The notes: a model not told the origin generated them from the letters alone. A DNA stretch of 54,316 bases from IMCC2047 sp041395865 (GCA_041395865.1 JAWKZQ010000016.1:1-54316), one strand, 5' to 3'; shown: positions 36,346 to 45,498, counted from the stretch's first letter. A program made the numbers and translations.

Positions 36346-37716
36346 ATGACGAATAAATTAATCTCTCCTCTTTCTGGACTTCGCCGTCTGGTTGAAACAG
36401 GCCAAGTTGGCGCACCTGAGCACGACTTCCTGAACGGTAAGGATCACGTTTGGTCTCCACACAACAAGATCATCAACGTAACGCCTGGCCCAGCTTTTGG
36501 TTCTGAACTGGTTACTCAATTCACAGCAACCCAAACACGTGGCATGCGTGGCCCGGGCGCAGCAGACTTTTTCACTGCCGTTCGTGAGCAATACGGTAAG
36601 CTGGTAGATATTCAAGATGGTGGTAAAGCTTTGTTTTTCACCGGTTCAGGCACAACAGCGACTGAAGCGGCGGCTGGATCTTTGCGTACACCACAAGAAG
36701 TAAATTCCGACAAACCAGCGCTGGTCACTATGGAAATCGGTGCTTTCAGTGGTGCAATGGGTAGCTGCGTTGAAAACCTGGGCAGAAACGTAATTCGCCT
36801 GAAAGGTGAAATTGGCGACGACCTGCCGCTGGATAAATGCCGCGAAGTATTAGCCGCAGACACTGATCACACCATCAAAATGGTGATGGCGCCACTGAAC
36901 GAAACAGGCTCAGGCGTAACAACCAGCCCTAAGAAAATCCGTGACCTGCTGGATGAACTGAACCACCCTGCACTTCTGTTCATTGACGGTATCTCTGCTA
37001 TCGCAAGCATGCCGTGCTCCATGAAAGAAATGGGCATCGACATGCTGGCTGGCTGTAGCCAAAAAGGTATTATGGGTACGCCGGGTATCGGCATGCTGGC
37101 GCTGAGCCCCAAAGCGGTTGAGCAGATTCTTGAGACTGAAAAGCAGATGGATGAAGCCGGCATTTGCAAAGGCCAGCACTACCTGAACCTTGGCAAGATG
37201 ATTGCCACCATGGAAGCCACCGGTCTGCACCTGGAAACACCAGGCAACTACTCTCAGTTCGCCGTAGCTCTGGACTCACTGGCAATCGAAGGCATTGACG
37301 CTGTTTGCGAGCGTCACAAAGATTGTTCTGAAATCTACCGTGCCGCCGTACAAGGCGCTGGCTTAGAGCTGGTAGCAAAAGACCTCAACACCGCCTCTAA
37401 TGCCGTAACTGCGGTCAAAGCGCCAGAAGGCTTCGGTGAGAAGAAAATCATGGAAGTGCTCAACATCATGTACTTCAAACATGGTGTAGAAGCAGCCGCT
37501 ATTCCAGGCGCTCCTGATCTGGGCTGGCGTCTGTGTGCGACAGGTGGCATCCAGCCACAGCACGCACTGTCTGCTGCGATTGCTTTCCTGATGTCTGCTG
37601 AAGAAGCGGGTGTTCCGGTTAATGTTGAGAAAGGCCTGCTGGCAGCATCTGAAACCTACAGCAAGGTTCTCAAGTTCCACCGTCCACTGCCAGGTGTTGG
37701 TCTGTACGGTCGTTAA
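36346..37716 (+). CDS. Class V aminotransferase (alanine/serine-glyoxylate type)
   Basis: The product is about 456 residues from ATG 36346. The entry motif VTPGPAFGS, RGPGAADFF, the glycine-rich FTGSGTTATEAAAG cofactor loop, the Asp in LLFIDGISAIASM, and the PLP lysine in AGCSQKGIMGTPG (about residues 231-243) place it in class V aminotransferases, nearest to alanine-glyoxylate/serine-glyoxylate enzymes. It transfers an amino group using PLP; the exact pair is unknown. Its codon choice (GGT, CGT, CTG, GCT) is more biased than that of neighbours, suggesting high expression, in keeping with a long upstream region and a strong terminator. Confidence 0.87.
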   Translation: MTNKLISPLSGLRRLVETGQVGAPEHDFLNGKDHVWSPHNKIINVTPGPAFGSELVTQFTATQTRGMRGPGAADFFTAVREQYGKLVDIQDGGKALFFTGSGTTATEAAAGSLRTPQEVNSDKPALVTMEIGAFSGAMGSCVENLGRNVIRLKGEIGDDLPLDKCREVLAADTDHTIKMVMAPLNETGSGVTTSPKKIRDLLDELNHPALLFIDGISAIASMPCSMKEMGIDMLAGCSQKGIMGTPGIGMLALSPKAVEQILETEKQMDEAGICKGQHYLNLGKMIATMEATGLHLETPGNYSQFAVALDSLAIEGIDAVCERHKDCSEIYRAAVQGAGLELVAKDLNTASNAVTAVKAPEGFGEKKIMEVLNIMYFKHGVEAAAIPGAPDLGWRLCATGGIQPQHALSAAIAFLMSAEEAGVPVNVEKGLLAASETYSKVLKFHRPLPGVGLYGR

Positions 37717-37738
37717 GCTTTTTAAAAGCACTGAAAAA

Positions 37739-37767
37739 GCCGGTGGTTTTACCACCGGCTTTTTTTT
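37739..37767 (+). terminator. Rho-independent terminator of the aminotransferase gene
   Basis: GCCGGTGGT (37739-37747), loop TTT, ACCACCGGC (37751-37759), then eight T; five A residues precede the stem. It starts 22 bp after the stop codon. Confidence 0.96.
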
Positions 37768-37854
37768 GCCCGTGATAAAACTTTCCAAAACATGTTTCGC
37801 AGGTTACTTTTAGCAAAAAATTTCACCTCCCCCTAAACAACAAGTAAGCAGCCC

Positions 37855-38355
37855 ATGACCATCGGCAAAATATCAAAAAAAAGCAAACTGATTATCGGCT
37901 GGCGCGAATGGTGCGCGCTACCCGATCTTGCGGTGCCCGGTATTGCCGCTAAAATCGACACTGGCGCAAAAACGTCCTCATTACATGCCTATAAAATTGA
38001 GCCTTTCATCCGTGACAGCCAGCAGTGGGTTAAATTCCGCGTACACCCGATTCAGAGACGACGACGCCCGGAAATCCTGTGTGAAGCGCCTGTAGTCGAC
38101 AAACGGGCTGTCACCAGCTCCAATGGCGAAACCGAGCAGCGCTTTGTCATCAGTACGACCCTCGTACTCGGCGCACACCGTTTTACCACCGAGATTACAC
38201 TAACCAACCGAGATGAAATGGGTTATCGTATGTTGGTTGGTCGCCAATCTCTTAACCAACGTTTCGTGGTTGACCCGAGCCTATCACTAACCACAGGCGA
38301 CTATGAGGAACATGAGCTTTATCCCGCTCAACAATCGACCCAAGGATCGTTATGA
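37855..38355 (+). CDS. rimB: RimB-type retropepsin-like aspartic protease
   Basis: The product has 166 residues. IDTGAKTSSLHA (about residues 34-45) carries the D-T-G aspartic-protease-like triad of the RimB / ATP-dependent zinc protease family, followed by VTSSNGETEQRFVI and GYRMLVGRQSL, conserved in this group. In pseudomonads RimB works with RimK in controlling glutamate tails added to ribosomal protein S6. Its stop overlaps the rimK start (ATGA at 38352-38355), so translation is coupled. Confidence 0.88.
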   Translation: MTIGKISKKSKLIIGWREWCALPDLAVPGIAAKIDTGAKTSSLHAYKIEPFIRDSQQWVKFRVHPIQRRRRPEILCEAPVVDKRAVTSSNGETEQRFVISTTLVLGAHRFTTEITLTNRDEMGYRMLVGRQSLNQRFVVDPSLSLTTGDYEEHELYPAQQSTQGSL

Positions 38356-39263
38356 ATATAGCTATACTCTCGCGTAAAAAATCTTTGTATTCGACTTCTC
38401 GCCTGGTAGAAGCCGCAGAAGCACGCGGCCATAAAGTGAGGGTACTGGACCACCTGCATTGTTTTATGGATATCACCTCCGACAAACCCAGTATCCACTA
38501 CCGAAACGAAGAATTTGACCCAGAGCATTTCGATGCCGTTATTCCACGTATCGGCGCATCGGTGACCTTTTACGGTACCGCTGTTGTTCGCCAGTTTGAA
38601 ATGATGAATGTTTACTGCGTCAACGAATCGGTCGCCATCTCCCGCTCGCGCGACAAACTGCGTTCATTACAACTCCTGTCACGCCGCGACGTGGGCATTC
38701 CTGCAACAGCCTTTGCCCACTCTCCGGACGACATCAACGGTTTGATTCGCGAAGTAGGCGGTTCTCCCTGCGTCATTAAACTGTTAGAAGGCACACAGGG
38801 CATTGGCGTAGTACTGGCAGAAACCAAGAAAGCGGCTGAAAGTGTCATCCAGGCCTTTATGGGCCTGAAAACCAACATTCTGGTGCAGGAATTTATCAAG
38901 GAAGCCGGCGGCGCCGATATCCGCTGTTTTGTGGTCGGCGGCAAGGTTATCGCTGCAATGCAACGCCAGGCGCCAGCCGGGGAATTCCGCTCCAATATTC
39001 ACCGTGGCGGCACAGCTAAACTGGTCAGGATTACCCCTACGGAACGCCGCACGGCTATCAACGCCGCCAAGGTCATGGGCCTGAATGTGTGCGGTGTGGA
39101 TCTGCTCCGCTCCGAGCGAGGACCGCTGGTCATGGAGGTCAATTCGTCGCCCGGTCTACAGGGTATCGAAGCGGCCACCGGCAAGGATATCGCCAGCCTG
39201 ATCATTGATTTTGTTGAAAAGAACGCGCACCCGAGGAACATCAAAACGCGCGGTAAAGGCTAG
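38352..39263 (+). CDS. rimK: Ribosomal protein S6-L-glutamate ligase RimK
   Basis: The product has 303 residues. It has the ATP-grasp layout: N-terminal MNIAILSRKKSLYSTSRL, FDAVIPRIGAS, central SPCVIKLLEGTQGIGVVLAE (ATP-binding loop, about residues 138-157), LVQEFIKEAGGADIRCFVVG, and the metal site GPLVMEVNSSPGLQGIE. It adds glutamate residues to the C-terminus of S6, or poly-glutamate. Length is standard. It overlaps rimB by 4 nt and is 11 bp ahead of the deacylase gene. Confidence 0.95.
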   Translation: MNIAILSRKKSLYSTSRLVEAAEARGHKVRVLDHLHCFMDITSDKPSIHYRNEEFDPEHFDAVIPRIGASVTFYGTAVVRQFEMMNVYCVNESVAISRSRDKLRSLQLLSRRDVGIPATAFAHSPDDINGLIREVGGSPCVIKLLEGTQGIGVVLAETKKAAESVIQAFMGLKTNILVQEFIKEAGGADIRCFVVGGKVIAAMQRQAPAGEFRSNIHRGGTAKLVRITPTERRTAINAAKVMGLNVCGVDLLRSERGPLVMEVNSSPGLQGIEAATGKDIASLIIDFVEKNAHPRNIKTRGKG

Positions 39264-39274
39264 TCGCGCAACCG

Positions 39275-40330
39275 ATGCCACGCGCTCCTTTCGAAATTTG
39301 CGGGAAACGTATTGCTGCGGGCAGCCGGGCAACACTTTCCCTGCCGCTTCCCAGCCAATCGGATTATACGCCCCTGTCGATGCCGGTTCACATCATCCAC
39401 GGTCGGCGTCCCGGTCCGGTGGTATTTATTTCTGCCGCCGTGCATGGCGACGAAATCAACGGCATTGAGATCATTCGTCGAATCCGCCACACACGATCGA
39501 TTGAAAACCTGCGCGGCACCCTTATTTGCGTACCTATCGTCAATGTTTACGGCTTTTTCAACCACACCCGCTACTTACCCGACGGCCGCGACCTGAACCG
39601 CTGTTTTCCCGGTTCCAAACATGGCTCGCTGACTTCGCGTGTGGCGCGAATTTTTGCTGAGGAAGTGGTGGATAAATGCAGCTATGGCATTGACCTTCAC
39701 ACCGGCTCGAACCACCGCGCCAACCTGCCGCATATCCGTGCGGACCTGAATAACCCGGAAACAGCAAAACTGGCCAAGGCCTTTGGCTCGCCGGTCACCA
39801 TTAACGCCAACCTGCGTGATGGCTCGCTGCGCCAGTATGCCCTCGAGAAGGGCCTTTGCATGTTACTTTATGAAGCGGGCGAAGGTCTCCGCTTCGATAA
39901 CCTTTCGATTCAGGCGGGTACCCGTGGCGTGCTGAATGTATTACGTGCCCTGGAAATGATCCCCAAAGGCCGCTTACGTAAAAGCCCCAATGTACTGGAA
40001 GCACAATCCTCTCAATGGGTGCGCGCTCCCCAGGCAGGCTTGATGCGACTTGTGGTCAAACTGGGCACCCGCGTTACCCGCGGGCAGGAGGTAGGCCGCA
40101 TTGCCGACAGTGTAGGTGAAAACGAAACCGTAGTTACCTCCCCTGTCACCGGTATTGTGATTGGCAGAAATAATCTCCCTGTGGTGAATGAGGGGGATGC
40201 ACTGTTCCACATCGCCCTGTTTGATAACGCGGCCAAAGTGGAGCGCGCCATTGAAAACTTCCAGGACTTGCACATAGAAGGGCTTGGACAAGGCGATTAC
40301 CCGGACAACAATGTTCTCGAGTCAACTTGA
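39275..40330 (+). CDS. Succinylglutamate desuccinylase/aspartoacylase family zinc hydrolase
   Basis: The product has 351 residues. The M14-like zinc site is visible as AAVHGDEINGIE (H and E ligands, about residues 59-70) and the later GIDLHTGSNHRANLPH (third His ligand and substrate loop), with DGRDLNRCFPG between. A C-terminal beta region (TSPVTGIVIGRNNLPVVNEG) ends the family model. Related enzymes remove acyl or amino-acid groups, for example AstE and AspA. Its position third after rimB-rimK suggests a role in trimming or recycling glutamyl products; that is inference. Confidence 0.87.
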   Translation: MPRAPFEICGKRIAAGSRATLSLPLPSQSDYTPLSMPVHIIHGRRPGPVVFISAAVHGDEINGIEIIRRIRHTRSIENLRGTLICVPIVNVYGFFNHTRYLPDGRDLNRCFPGSKHGSLTSRVARIFAEEVVDKCSYGIDLHTGSNHRANLPHIRADLNNPETAKLAKAFGSPVTINANLRDGSLRQYALEKGLCMLLYEAGEGLRFDNLSIQAGTRGVLNVLRALEMIPKGRLRKSPNVLEAQSSQWVRAPQAGLMRLVVKLGTRVTRGQEVGRIADSVGENETVVTSPVTGIVIGRNNLPVVNEGDALFHIALFDNAAKVERAIENFQDLHIEGLGQGDYPDNNVLEST

Positions 40331-40387
40331 TTGGCTGCAGCCAACCCGCTAAGGTTCCAGTCCTTCCTTACCCCAGATGTAAAACGC

Positions 40388-40744
40388 ATGAAAAAAACAA
40401 TCCTGTTCCTTGCCAGCACACTGCTTGCCAGCTGTACCGCCCAGCCACTCATCAAGGATGCCGAAACCGTTCGGGTAATGCTGACCCATAAACCGGCGGC
40501 CGAATGCACCTACCTTGGTGAAGTCATCGGCTCCCAAGGGCATTGGTACGACTTCCTGTTCACGCCTAACACGACACTGGTGCAGGGCGCTATCAACGAC
40601 ATGAAAAACCAAACCTTGGCGCTGGGCGGCAACACCCTATACATCAGCCAGGAAATGGGGTTCGTTACCTCCCAAACCCTGCTTGGACAGGCCTTTCGCT
40701 GCCCTCTCACGGTTAAGCCGAATCCCGGCGGTGTCATTTTCTAA
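40388..40744 (+). CDS. DUF4156 family lipoprotein
   Basis: The product is 118 residues from ATG 40388. MKKTILFLASTLLASC is a lipoprotein signal peptide with lipobox LLASC (Cys16). The rest, with ECTYLGEVIGSQGHWYDFLF, GAINDMKNQTLALGGNTLYI and a second Cys near the end, matches DUF4156, small envelope lipoproteins of unknown role. It begins 57 bp after the deacylase gene and could be in the same transcript. Confidence 0.82.
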   Translation: MKKTILFLASTLLASCTAQPLIKDAETVRVMLTHKPAAECTYLGEVIGSQGHWYDFLFTPNTTLVQGAINDMKNQTLALGGNTLYISQEMGFVTSQTLLGQAFRCPLTVKPNPGGVIF

Positions 40745-40854
40745 CCTGTAAGGCTCATTAAGCACCGCACGCCCAGGATTTGCCTATGACGAACTATTTG
40801 AGCCATAACTGTCGAACTACTGGGTAATAAATAAGAAATTATCAGGAGAGAGCC

Positions 40855-41241
40855 ATGAAGAAGCTACACCGCACCACTGCATTACTGCTAATACTATTGA
40901 CTGGCCTGTTTCAGGTTCAGGTCACCCAGGCAGCCATGATTACTACAGAGAGTGCGATCCAAAGCCAACAAACACAAATTGAGCGTACCCAAATACTGGA
41001 CCTCTTCGCCCAGGAAAATTTACGCGATCAGCTTTTACAAATGGGGGTAGATCCTGATTCGGCGGCTGATCGGGTTGCCAACATGACCGACGCCGAGATT
41101 GCCCAGCTTAACAGCCATTTGAACGATATGCCCGCCGGAGAAGGGGTTGCAGGCATCCTGCTGACAATTTTCATTGTTTTCATCATTACGGATATGCTGG
41201 GAGCGACCGACATTTTCAGCTTCGTTCATCCGATTAGATGA
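40855..41241 (+). CDS. PA2779-family small membrane protein
   Basis: The product has 128 residues and a good Shine-Dalgarno (AGGAGAGA). It has a signal peptide to about residue 26 (VQVTQA), then a helical part ILDLFAQENLRDQLLQMGVD with DSAADRVANMTDAEIAQLNS, and one C-terminal hydrophobic segment (GILLTIFIVFIITDMLG). It matches the PA2779 family, always found next to a PA2778-type cysteine peptidase. Its stop overlaps the next start (ATGA at 41238). The pair probably processes or matures a secreted peptide; function is not established. Confidence 0.83.
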   Translation: MKKLHRTTALLLILLTGLFQVQVTQAAMITTESAIQSQQTQIERTQILDLFAQENLRDQLLQMGVDPDSAADRVANMTDAEIAQLNSHLNDMPAGEGVAGILLTIFIVFIITDMLGATDIFSFVHPIR

Positions 41242-42236
41242 GCGGGCTTTTCCCAATCTTACTTAAAAGGGCTTGCCGATGGGCAGGCCCTTTGTGTTTA
41301 GTGCTGTTGCTGGCCGCTTGCTCATCAACCCCGATGACAACAAGCCTCCTGCAAAGCAAAAGCCCTTTTCCCAGCCAGGCAGAAATCGAAAAAACACCCT
41401 TTTTCCCCCAGGAACAATACCAGTGTGGCCCCGCTGCACTGGCAACAGTCCTGCACTTTCAGGACCAACAAACCCAACCCGATGAGCTCATCGAGAAAGT
41501 TTATATCCCCCAAAAACAGGGCAGCGTTCCCCTGGAAATCACCGCCACAGCCAGGGGCTATCATTTTATTCCCTACCCGCTGGATTCAAGCCTTGAAAAG
41601 CTTGTACAGGAAATTGCCGCGGGCCATCCTGTCATCGTTATGCAAAACCTGGGCTTTAGCTGGAAACCGCAATGGCACTATGCCGTGGTAATCGGCTACG
41701 ACCTGAATAAACAAGTATTTGTTTTGCGATCCGGCACCGTCAAACGGCATATCACCCCGTTTAAAACCTTCGAACGCACCTGGCGACGAGCCGATTACTG
41801 GGCATTGGTTATCCTGCCTCCAGACAAGGTTCCGGCTACTGCGACAGCGCCAAAGTACCTGCGGGTCGCTCATGACCTCGAAAATACCGGACAGCGCCTC
41901 AACGCGCTGACAGCCTATCGCACGGCCTCCAGGCAATGGCCGGACAATCCCCTGCCCTGGCTGGCACTGGGAAATGCTTATTATGCAGGAAAAAATTTAC
42001 CGGCAGCCGAGCAGGCGTTGCGTGAGGGGCTGACGATGAACCGAAACAGCGCCCAGCTGTGGAACAATCTTGGCTACGTTCTGCAGGAACAAGGTTGCTC
42101 GAAACAGGCTTATGAAGCCATATCATGTGCCATTCAAAAGCAGCCTGGTAACCCCGATTTCCAGCAAAGCCTCGCCGAGATAACAACCCAAGCGGAAAAA
42201 AGTAACTCCTGTGCGGCGGTTTTATGCCTCGATTAG
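41238..42236 (+). CDS. PA2778-family C39-like cysteine peptidase with TPR
   Basis: The product has 332 residues. The N-terminus is a lipoprotein signal with lipobox LLLAAC (about residues 23-28). The papain-like domain follows, with QYQCGPAALATVLHF (catalytic Cys, about 60-74) and WHYAVVIGYDLN (catalytic His, about 145-156). The last 110 residues form tetratricopeptide-like repeats (PLPWLALGNAYYAGKNLPAA, then AQLWNNLGYVLQEQG). It is probably anchored in the envelope and works with the overlapping PA2779-type protein. A terminator-like hairpin sits inside the first 20 codons. Confidence 0.87.
   Translation: MSGLFPILLKRACRWAGPLCLVLLLAACSSTPMTTSLLQSKSPFPSQAEIEKTPFFPQEQYQCGPAALATVLHFQDQQTQPDELIEKVYIPQKQGSVPLEITATARGYHFIPYPLDSSLEKLVQEIAAGHPVIVMQNLGFSWKPQWHYAVVIGYDLNKQVFVLRSGTVKRHITPFKTFERTWRRADYWALVILPPDKVPATATAPKYLRVAHDLENTGQRLNALTAYRTASRQWPDNPLPWLALGNAYYAGKNLPAAEQALREGLTMNRNSAQLWNNLGYVLQEQGCSKQAYEAISCAIQKQPGNPDFQQSLAEITTQAEKSNSCAAVLCLD
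41266..41293 (+). terminator. Terminator-like 12-bp hairpin inside start of PA2778-type gene
   Basis: AAAGGGCTTGCC, loop GATG, GGCAGGCCCTTT: eleven Watson-Crick pairs and one G-T. It is 25 bp after the PA2779-type stop and lies within codons 10-19 of the downstream gene. There is no long T-run. It may act as an attenuator or RNA stabiliser. Confidence 0.5.
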
Positions 42237-42255
42237 GCGATGTTGACGTGCACGC

Positions 42256-42456
42256 TTAGCGAAGCAGGCGATTGAAAAACCGCCGACTAACCGGGTTAAA
42301 AAGCCGCGCAAACCCGGAAGTGAGGATAATCGGTTTATCCAAGACAGTGAAACACAGGCAACCCTGATCGGTCATGGCCCTGTGGCAATCATCTCCGCCA
42401 CGGACAATAAAATCACCGACCAGGCGCCTTCCCGCTTCATCCTGGAAGACAAGCAC
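42256..42456 (-). CDS. Doubtful small ORF downstream of nhaA
   Basis: A 66-codon frame from a GTG with no clear Shine-Dalgarno. It remains open about 25 codons further upstream without a start, until a TAG. The product (core VGDFIVRGGDDCHRAM, end RRFFNRLLR) has protein-like composition but no recognised family. It may be a gene remnant. Otherwise the 338-bp stretch 42237-42574 shows no feature. Confidence 0.22.
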   Translation of the reverse strand: MLVFQDEAGRRLVGDFIVRGGDDCHRAMTDQGCLCFTVLDKPIILTSGFARLFNPVSRRFFNRLLR

Positions 42457-42574
42457 CAGGGCAATTTCCGTTCCCTGGTACCTGTGAGGAGGAGCCTGAC
42501 TAGCAGGTTTTTCCGCCCGGCTGGCCTACTCAAAAATATCCAACAAAGCTGGCCGGCAACCCCAACGCTCCGAA

Positions 42575-43759
42575 TCAGGCCTTTTTCAGGCTAAAACGCA
42601 GCACAGAGTAGCCCACGATGCCGGAAATAATAGAGCCAAACAGAATACCCAGCCGCTCGTCGAACAACAGGTTAACCCCTGTTTCCTCAAAGGCGAGCGA
42701 ACCAATGAAAAAGCTCATGGTAAAACCAATGCCACAGAGCGATGCCGTGCCGTAGAGCGAAAGCCAGCTAACGCCATCGGGCAATTTCGCCAACCCGGTT
42801 TTGATCGCCAACCAGCTTAAGCCGAACACCCCAATCTGGTTACCAAAGAAAAGACCCAGTGCGATACCCAGCGGCACATTATGAAACAACTGCTCAAACC
42901 CCATCCCTTCAAAATCGATACCGGCATTGGCAAAGGCAAACAAAGGCAGGATAAAGAAAGCCACCATCGGATGCAGGTCGTGCTCCATTTCCCGCAAAGG
43001 AGAAATCTCAGGATCCTTCTTCGAATTCATGGGAATGAACATTGCCACCAGCACGCCGGCAAGTGTCGCATGCACACCCGATTTAAGGGTGGCCACCTAA
43101 TAATCAAGCCCACAAAGATATAGAGACTCTTTGAGGTGGCATTCAAACGATTCATCAAAAACAGCACGATAAGGCAACCCAGGGCAACCGTCAGGGCTGC
43201 ACGGAAAGCTGTGCCGTATAAAACAGCGCAATAATCAGGATAGCGCCGATATCGTCAATAATCGCCAGCGACGTCAGGAAGATCTTTCAGTGATGTCGGC
43301 ACGCGCGAACCCAGCAACGCCAGTACACCCAGCGCAAAGGCAATATCCGTGGCTGAGGGAATGGCCCAGCCCTTCACCGCCACAGGGTCACCGGCATTGA
43401 ACATGTAGTAGATCAGCGCCGGCTCAGCATCCCACCCAAAGCGCCGAACGCAGGCAGGACAACATTGGCCCGATTGGACAATTCACCCTGAACAACCTCA
43501 CGCTTCAACTCCAGTCCAACCAGGAAGAAAAACACCGCCATCAGGCCGTCGTTAATCCACAGCAACGAGGGTTTAGCGAGTTCCAAAGCACCTACCCGCA
43601 CCTCAACCGGCGTGGATAAAAGCAACTCGTAGTACCCCTGAAGCCCGGTATTGGCACAGATCATCGCCAGAATCGCAGCCAGTATCAGCAAAATGCCACT
43701 GGCAGACTCCAGCTTCAGGAACGTGGAAATAAAGGGATAAGACTCGTATTGTTATTCAT
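42575..43759 (-). pseudogene. nhaA: Na+/H+ antiporter NhaA, broken by five single-base frameshifts
   Basis: Read from ATG 43759 (AAGGA upstream), the frames can be stitched into one complete NhaA: start MNNNTSLIP, then LKLESASGILLILAAILAM, LWINDGLMAVFFFLVGLELK, GWAIPSATDIAFALGVLALL, the ion-binding AIIDDIGAI, then TLKSGVHATLAGV and the C-terminal part to TGA 42575. Frame changes are needed near 43735, 43424, 43284, 43200 and 43097, each by one base. The residues on either side of each break remain conserved, including the Asp pair that carries Na+/H+. Either the gene has very recently died or the bases are sequencing errors. Intact uninterrupted pieces are 43413-43691 and 42575-43096. Confidence 0.9.
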
Positions 43760-43840
43760 CAAGCATCCTTGACAGGGTTTCAGTAAATTTTGCTTATTCT
43801 AAAATTGCCGTGACCTAATCCGGCCACAATCATCACGCAT

Positions 43841-43874
43841 AAAAAAAGCGGAACCCTCACCAGGCAATCCGCTT
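43841..43874 (-). terminator. Rho-independent terminator of scpB
   Basis: On the minus strand: AAGCGGA, 15-nt loop, TCCGCTT followed by five more T. It starts 23 bp after the scpB stop. Confidence 0.85.
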
Positions 43875-43896
43875 AGCCCACGTTGACACCTGCCCT

Positions 43897-44580
43897 CTAG
43901 TGCAAGTGCGGGGACTCATCACTTTCCTGCATCACCATCTCATCAATATCTTCCTGTGCAATCCCCTCCGCCTCAAGCTCCTGTTGGGCATCCGGTAATA
44001 GCGTCGTGGGGTCTCCGGCACCATCAAGATTCAGTTCGGCATTGATTTTATCGAGGTCACGGATCTCCGAGAGGGCCGGTAGTTCATCCAGGTTCTTAAG
44101 GTTAAAGTAGTCGAGGAAGGTTTTTGTGGTGGCATACATCGCCGGACGGCCCGGCACATCGCGATGGCCAACCACACGCACCCACTCCCGCTCCAGCAGG
44201 GTTCGGATAATATTGGAACTAACACTCACGCCCCGGACTTCTTCAATTTCACCGCGCGTCACCGGCTGCCGATAAGCAATCAAGGCAAGGGTTTCAAGCA
44301 GCGCACGCGAATAACGTGCCGGTTTCTCCTCCCAAAGGCGGCTGATCCAGTCACTTAAATCATCGCATACCTGAAACCGCCAGCCGTTTGCCACCTCTTT
44401 CAATTCAAACCCGCGCCCCGAGAAGTCACTGGCGATTTCCTGCAGCGCGGCACGCAGCTCGGCATTGCTTGGGCGTTGCTCATCCAGGAATAACTGGGAC
44501 AAACGCTCCAGCGACAGGGGCTCTCCCGCTGCCAACAGGGCGCCTTCGATAATTCGTTTTAACTGAGTCAAGTCACTCAT
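43897..44580 (-). CDS. scpB: Segregation and condensation protein ScpB
   Basis: The product is about 227 residues from ATG 44580 (GAAGG nine bases upstream; GTG 44586 is the alternative). LKRIIEGALLAAGEPLSLER and the winged-helix core ALLETLALIAYRQPVTRGEI, then EVRGVSVSSNIIRTLLEREW and VPGRPAMYATTKTFLDYF are diagnostic for ScpB. It forms the kleisin-associated dimer of the SMC-ScpAB condensin. The start overlaps the end of scpA, so translation is coupled. In many relatives rluB follows scpB; here a terminator and the broken nhaA follow instead. The acidic C-terminal tail (QEDIDEMVMQESDESPHLH) is probably disordered. Confidence 0.95.
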   Translation of the reverse strand: MSDLTQLKRIIEGALLAAGEPLSLERLSQLFLDEQRPSNAELRAALQEIASDFSGRGFELKEVANGWRFQVCDDLSDWISRLWEEKPARYSRALLETLALIAYRQPVTRGEIEEVRGVSVSSNIIRTLLEREWVRVVGHRDVPGRPAMYATTKTFLDYFNLKNLDELPALSEIRDLDKINAELNLDGAGDPTTLLPDAQQELEAEGIAQEDIDEMVMQESDESPHLH

Positions 44581-45475
44581 TGACACGCGCCTTCAGGTGA
44601 ATTGGGCCAAATACTTCGTTCTGTACAATATCCACCAGGGATTCTTTGATCAACTCCATCATTGCCAGGAATGTCACAATCACCCCTTGCCTGCCCTCTT
44701 CGGGCGTAAACAGCGAAATGAAGGGCACAAACTGGCGGCCCTGTAGCCGGTTGAGGATAAAACTCATTTTTTCACGGGTGGAGAGTTTTTCCCGCTCCAC
44801 CTCGTGTTCCTGGAACAGGTCGGCACGTGCCAGCACCTGGGCCAGGGCCAGCAGTAACTCCCTGAGGGTAACATCGGGCAAGGGTTTGCTGTGCTCGAAA
44901 TCAGGCGGTTCGGCGCTGGCAACATGCAGGTCGCGCTCCAGTCGAGGTAACTCATCAAGGTCTTCAGCGGCCTGCTTATAACGTTCGTACTCCTGCAATC
45001 GCCTAATCAACTCGGTGCGCGGATCACCTTCATCTTCCTCGTCATCGGTATGCCGAGGCAACAGAGAGCGCGATTTGATCTCTGCCAGCATCGCCGCCAT
45101 CACCAGGTATTCGGCCGCCAGTTCCCACTGCATCGATTGCATCAGCTCAATGTATTCCATGTACTGCTGGGTAATTTGCGACACATTGATGTTAAGCACA
45201 TCCAGGTTCTGGCGTTTGATCAGGTACAGCAATAAATCGAGCGGCCCCTCAAAGGCTTCGAGGAACACCTCCAACGCATCGGGCGGGATATAAAGATCCT
45301 GGGGAAGCTGGGTATAGGGTTGCCCTTCGACAATCGCGAAGGGCATTTCATTCTGGGCAGGCTGAAGGTTGATTTCAGCCTGAGAAGCCTCGCCAGGCTG
45401 GAGGCCGCTTTCAGGTGTGGGGTCCTGGGTGGACTCCGTGCCGTTCGGGCTGTTCTTGTCGGGCTGTTCAGCCAT
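44573..45475 (-). CDS. scpA: Segregation and condensation protein ScpA (kleisin)
   Basis: The product is about 300 residues from ATG 45475 (AGGAG five bases upstream). A polar Pro/Gln-rich N-terminal extension of about 65 residues precedes the kleisin core: FEGPLDLLLYLIKRQNLDVL, NVSQITQQYMEYI, YLVMAAMLAEIKSRSLLP, and the C-terminal winged helix FISLFTPEEGRQGVIVTFLA then MMELIKESL. It bridges the heads of SMC. It lies 24 bp after trpS and overlaps scpB. Confidence 0.95.
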   Translation of the reverse strand: MAEQPDKNSPNGTESTQDPTPESGLQPGEASQAEINLQPAQNEMPFAIVEGQPYTQLPQDLYIPPDALEVFLEAFEGPLDLLLYLIKRQNLDVLNINVSQITQQYMEYIELMQSMQWELAAEYLVMAAMLAEIKSRSLLPRHTDDEEDEGDPRTELIRRLQEYERYKQAAEDLDELPRLERDLHVASAEPPDFEHSKPLPDVTLRELLLALAQVLARADLFQEHEVEREKLSTREKMSFILNRLQGRQFVPFISLFTPEEGRQGVIVTFLAMMELIKESLVDIVQNEVFGPIHLKARVNE

Positions 45476-45498
45476 AGACACTCCTGCCAGCCAAGGGG

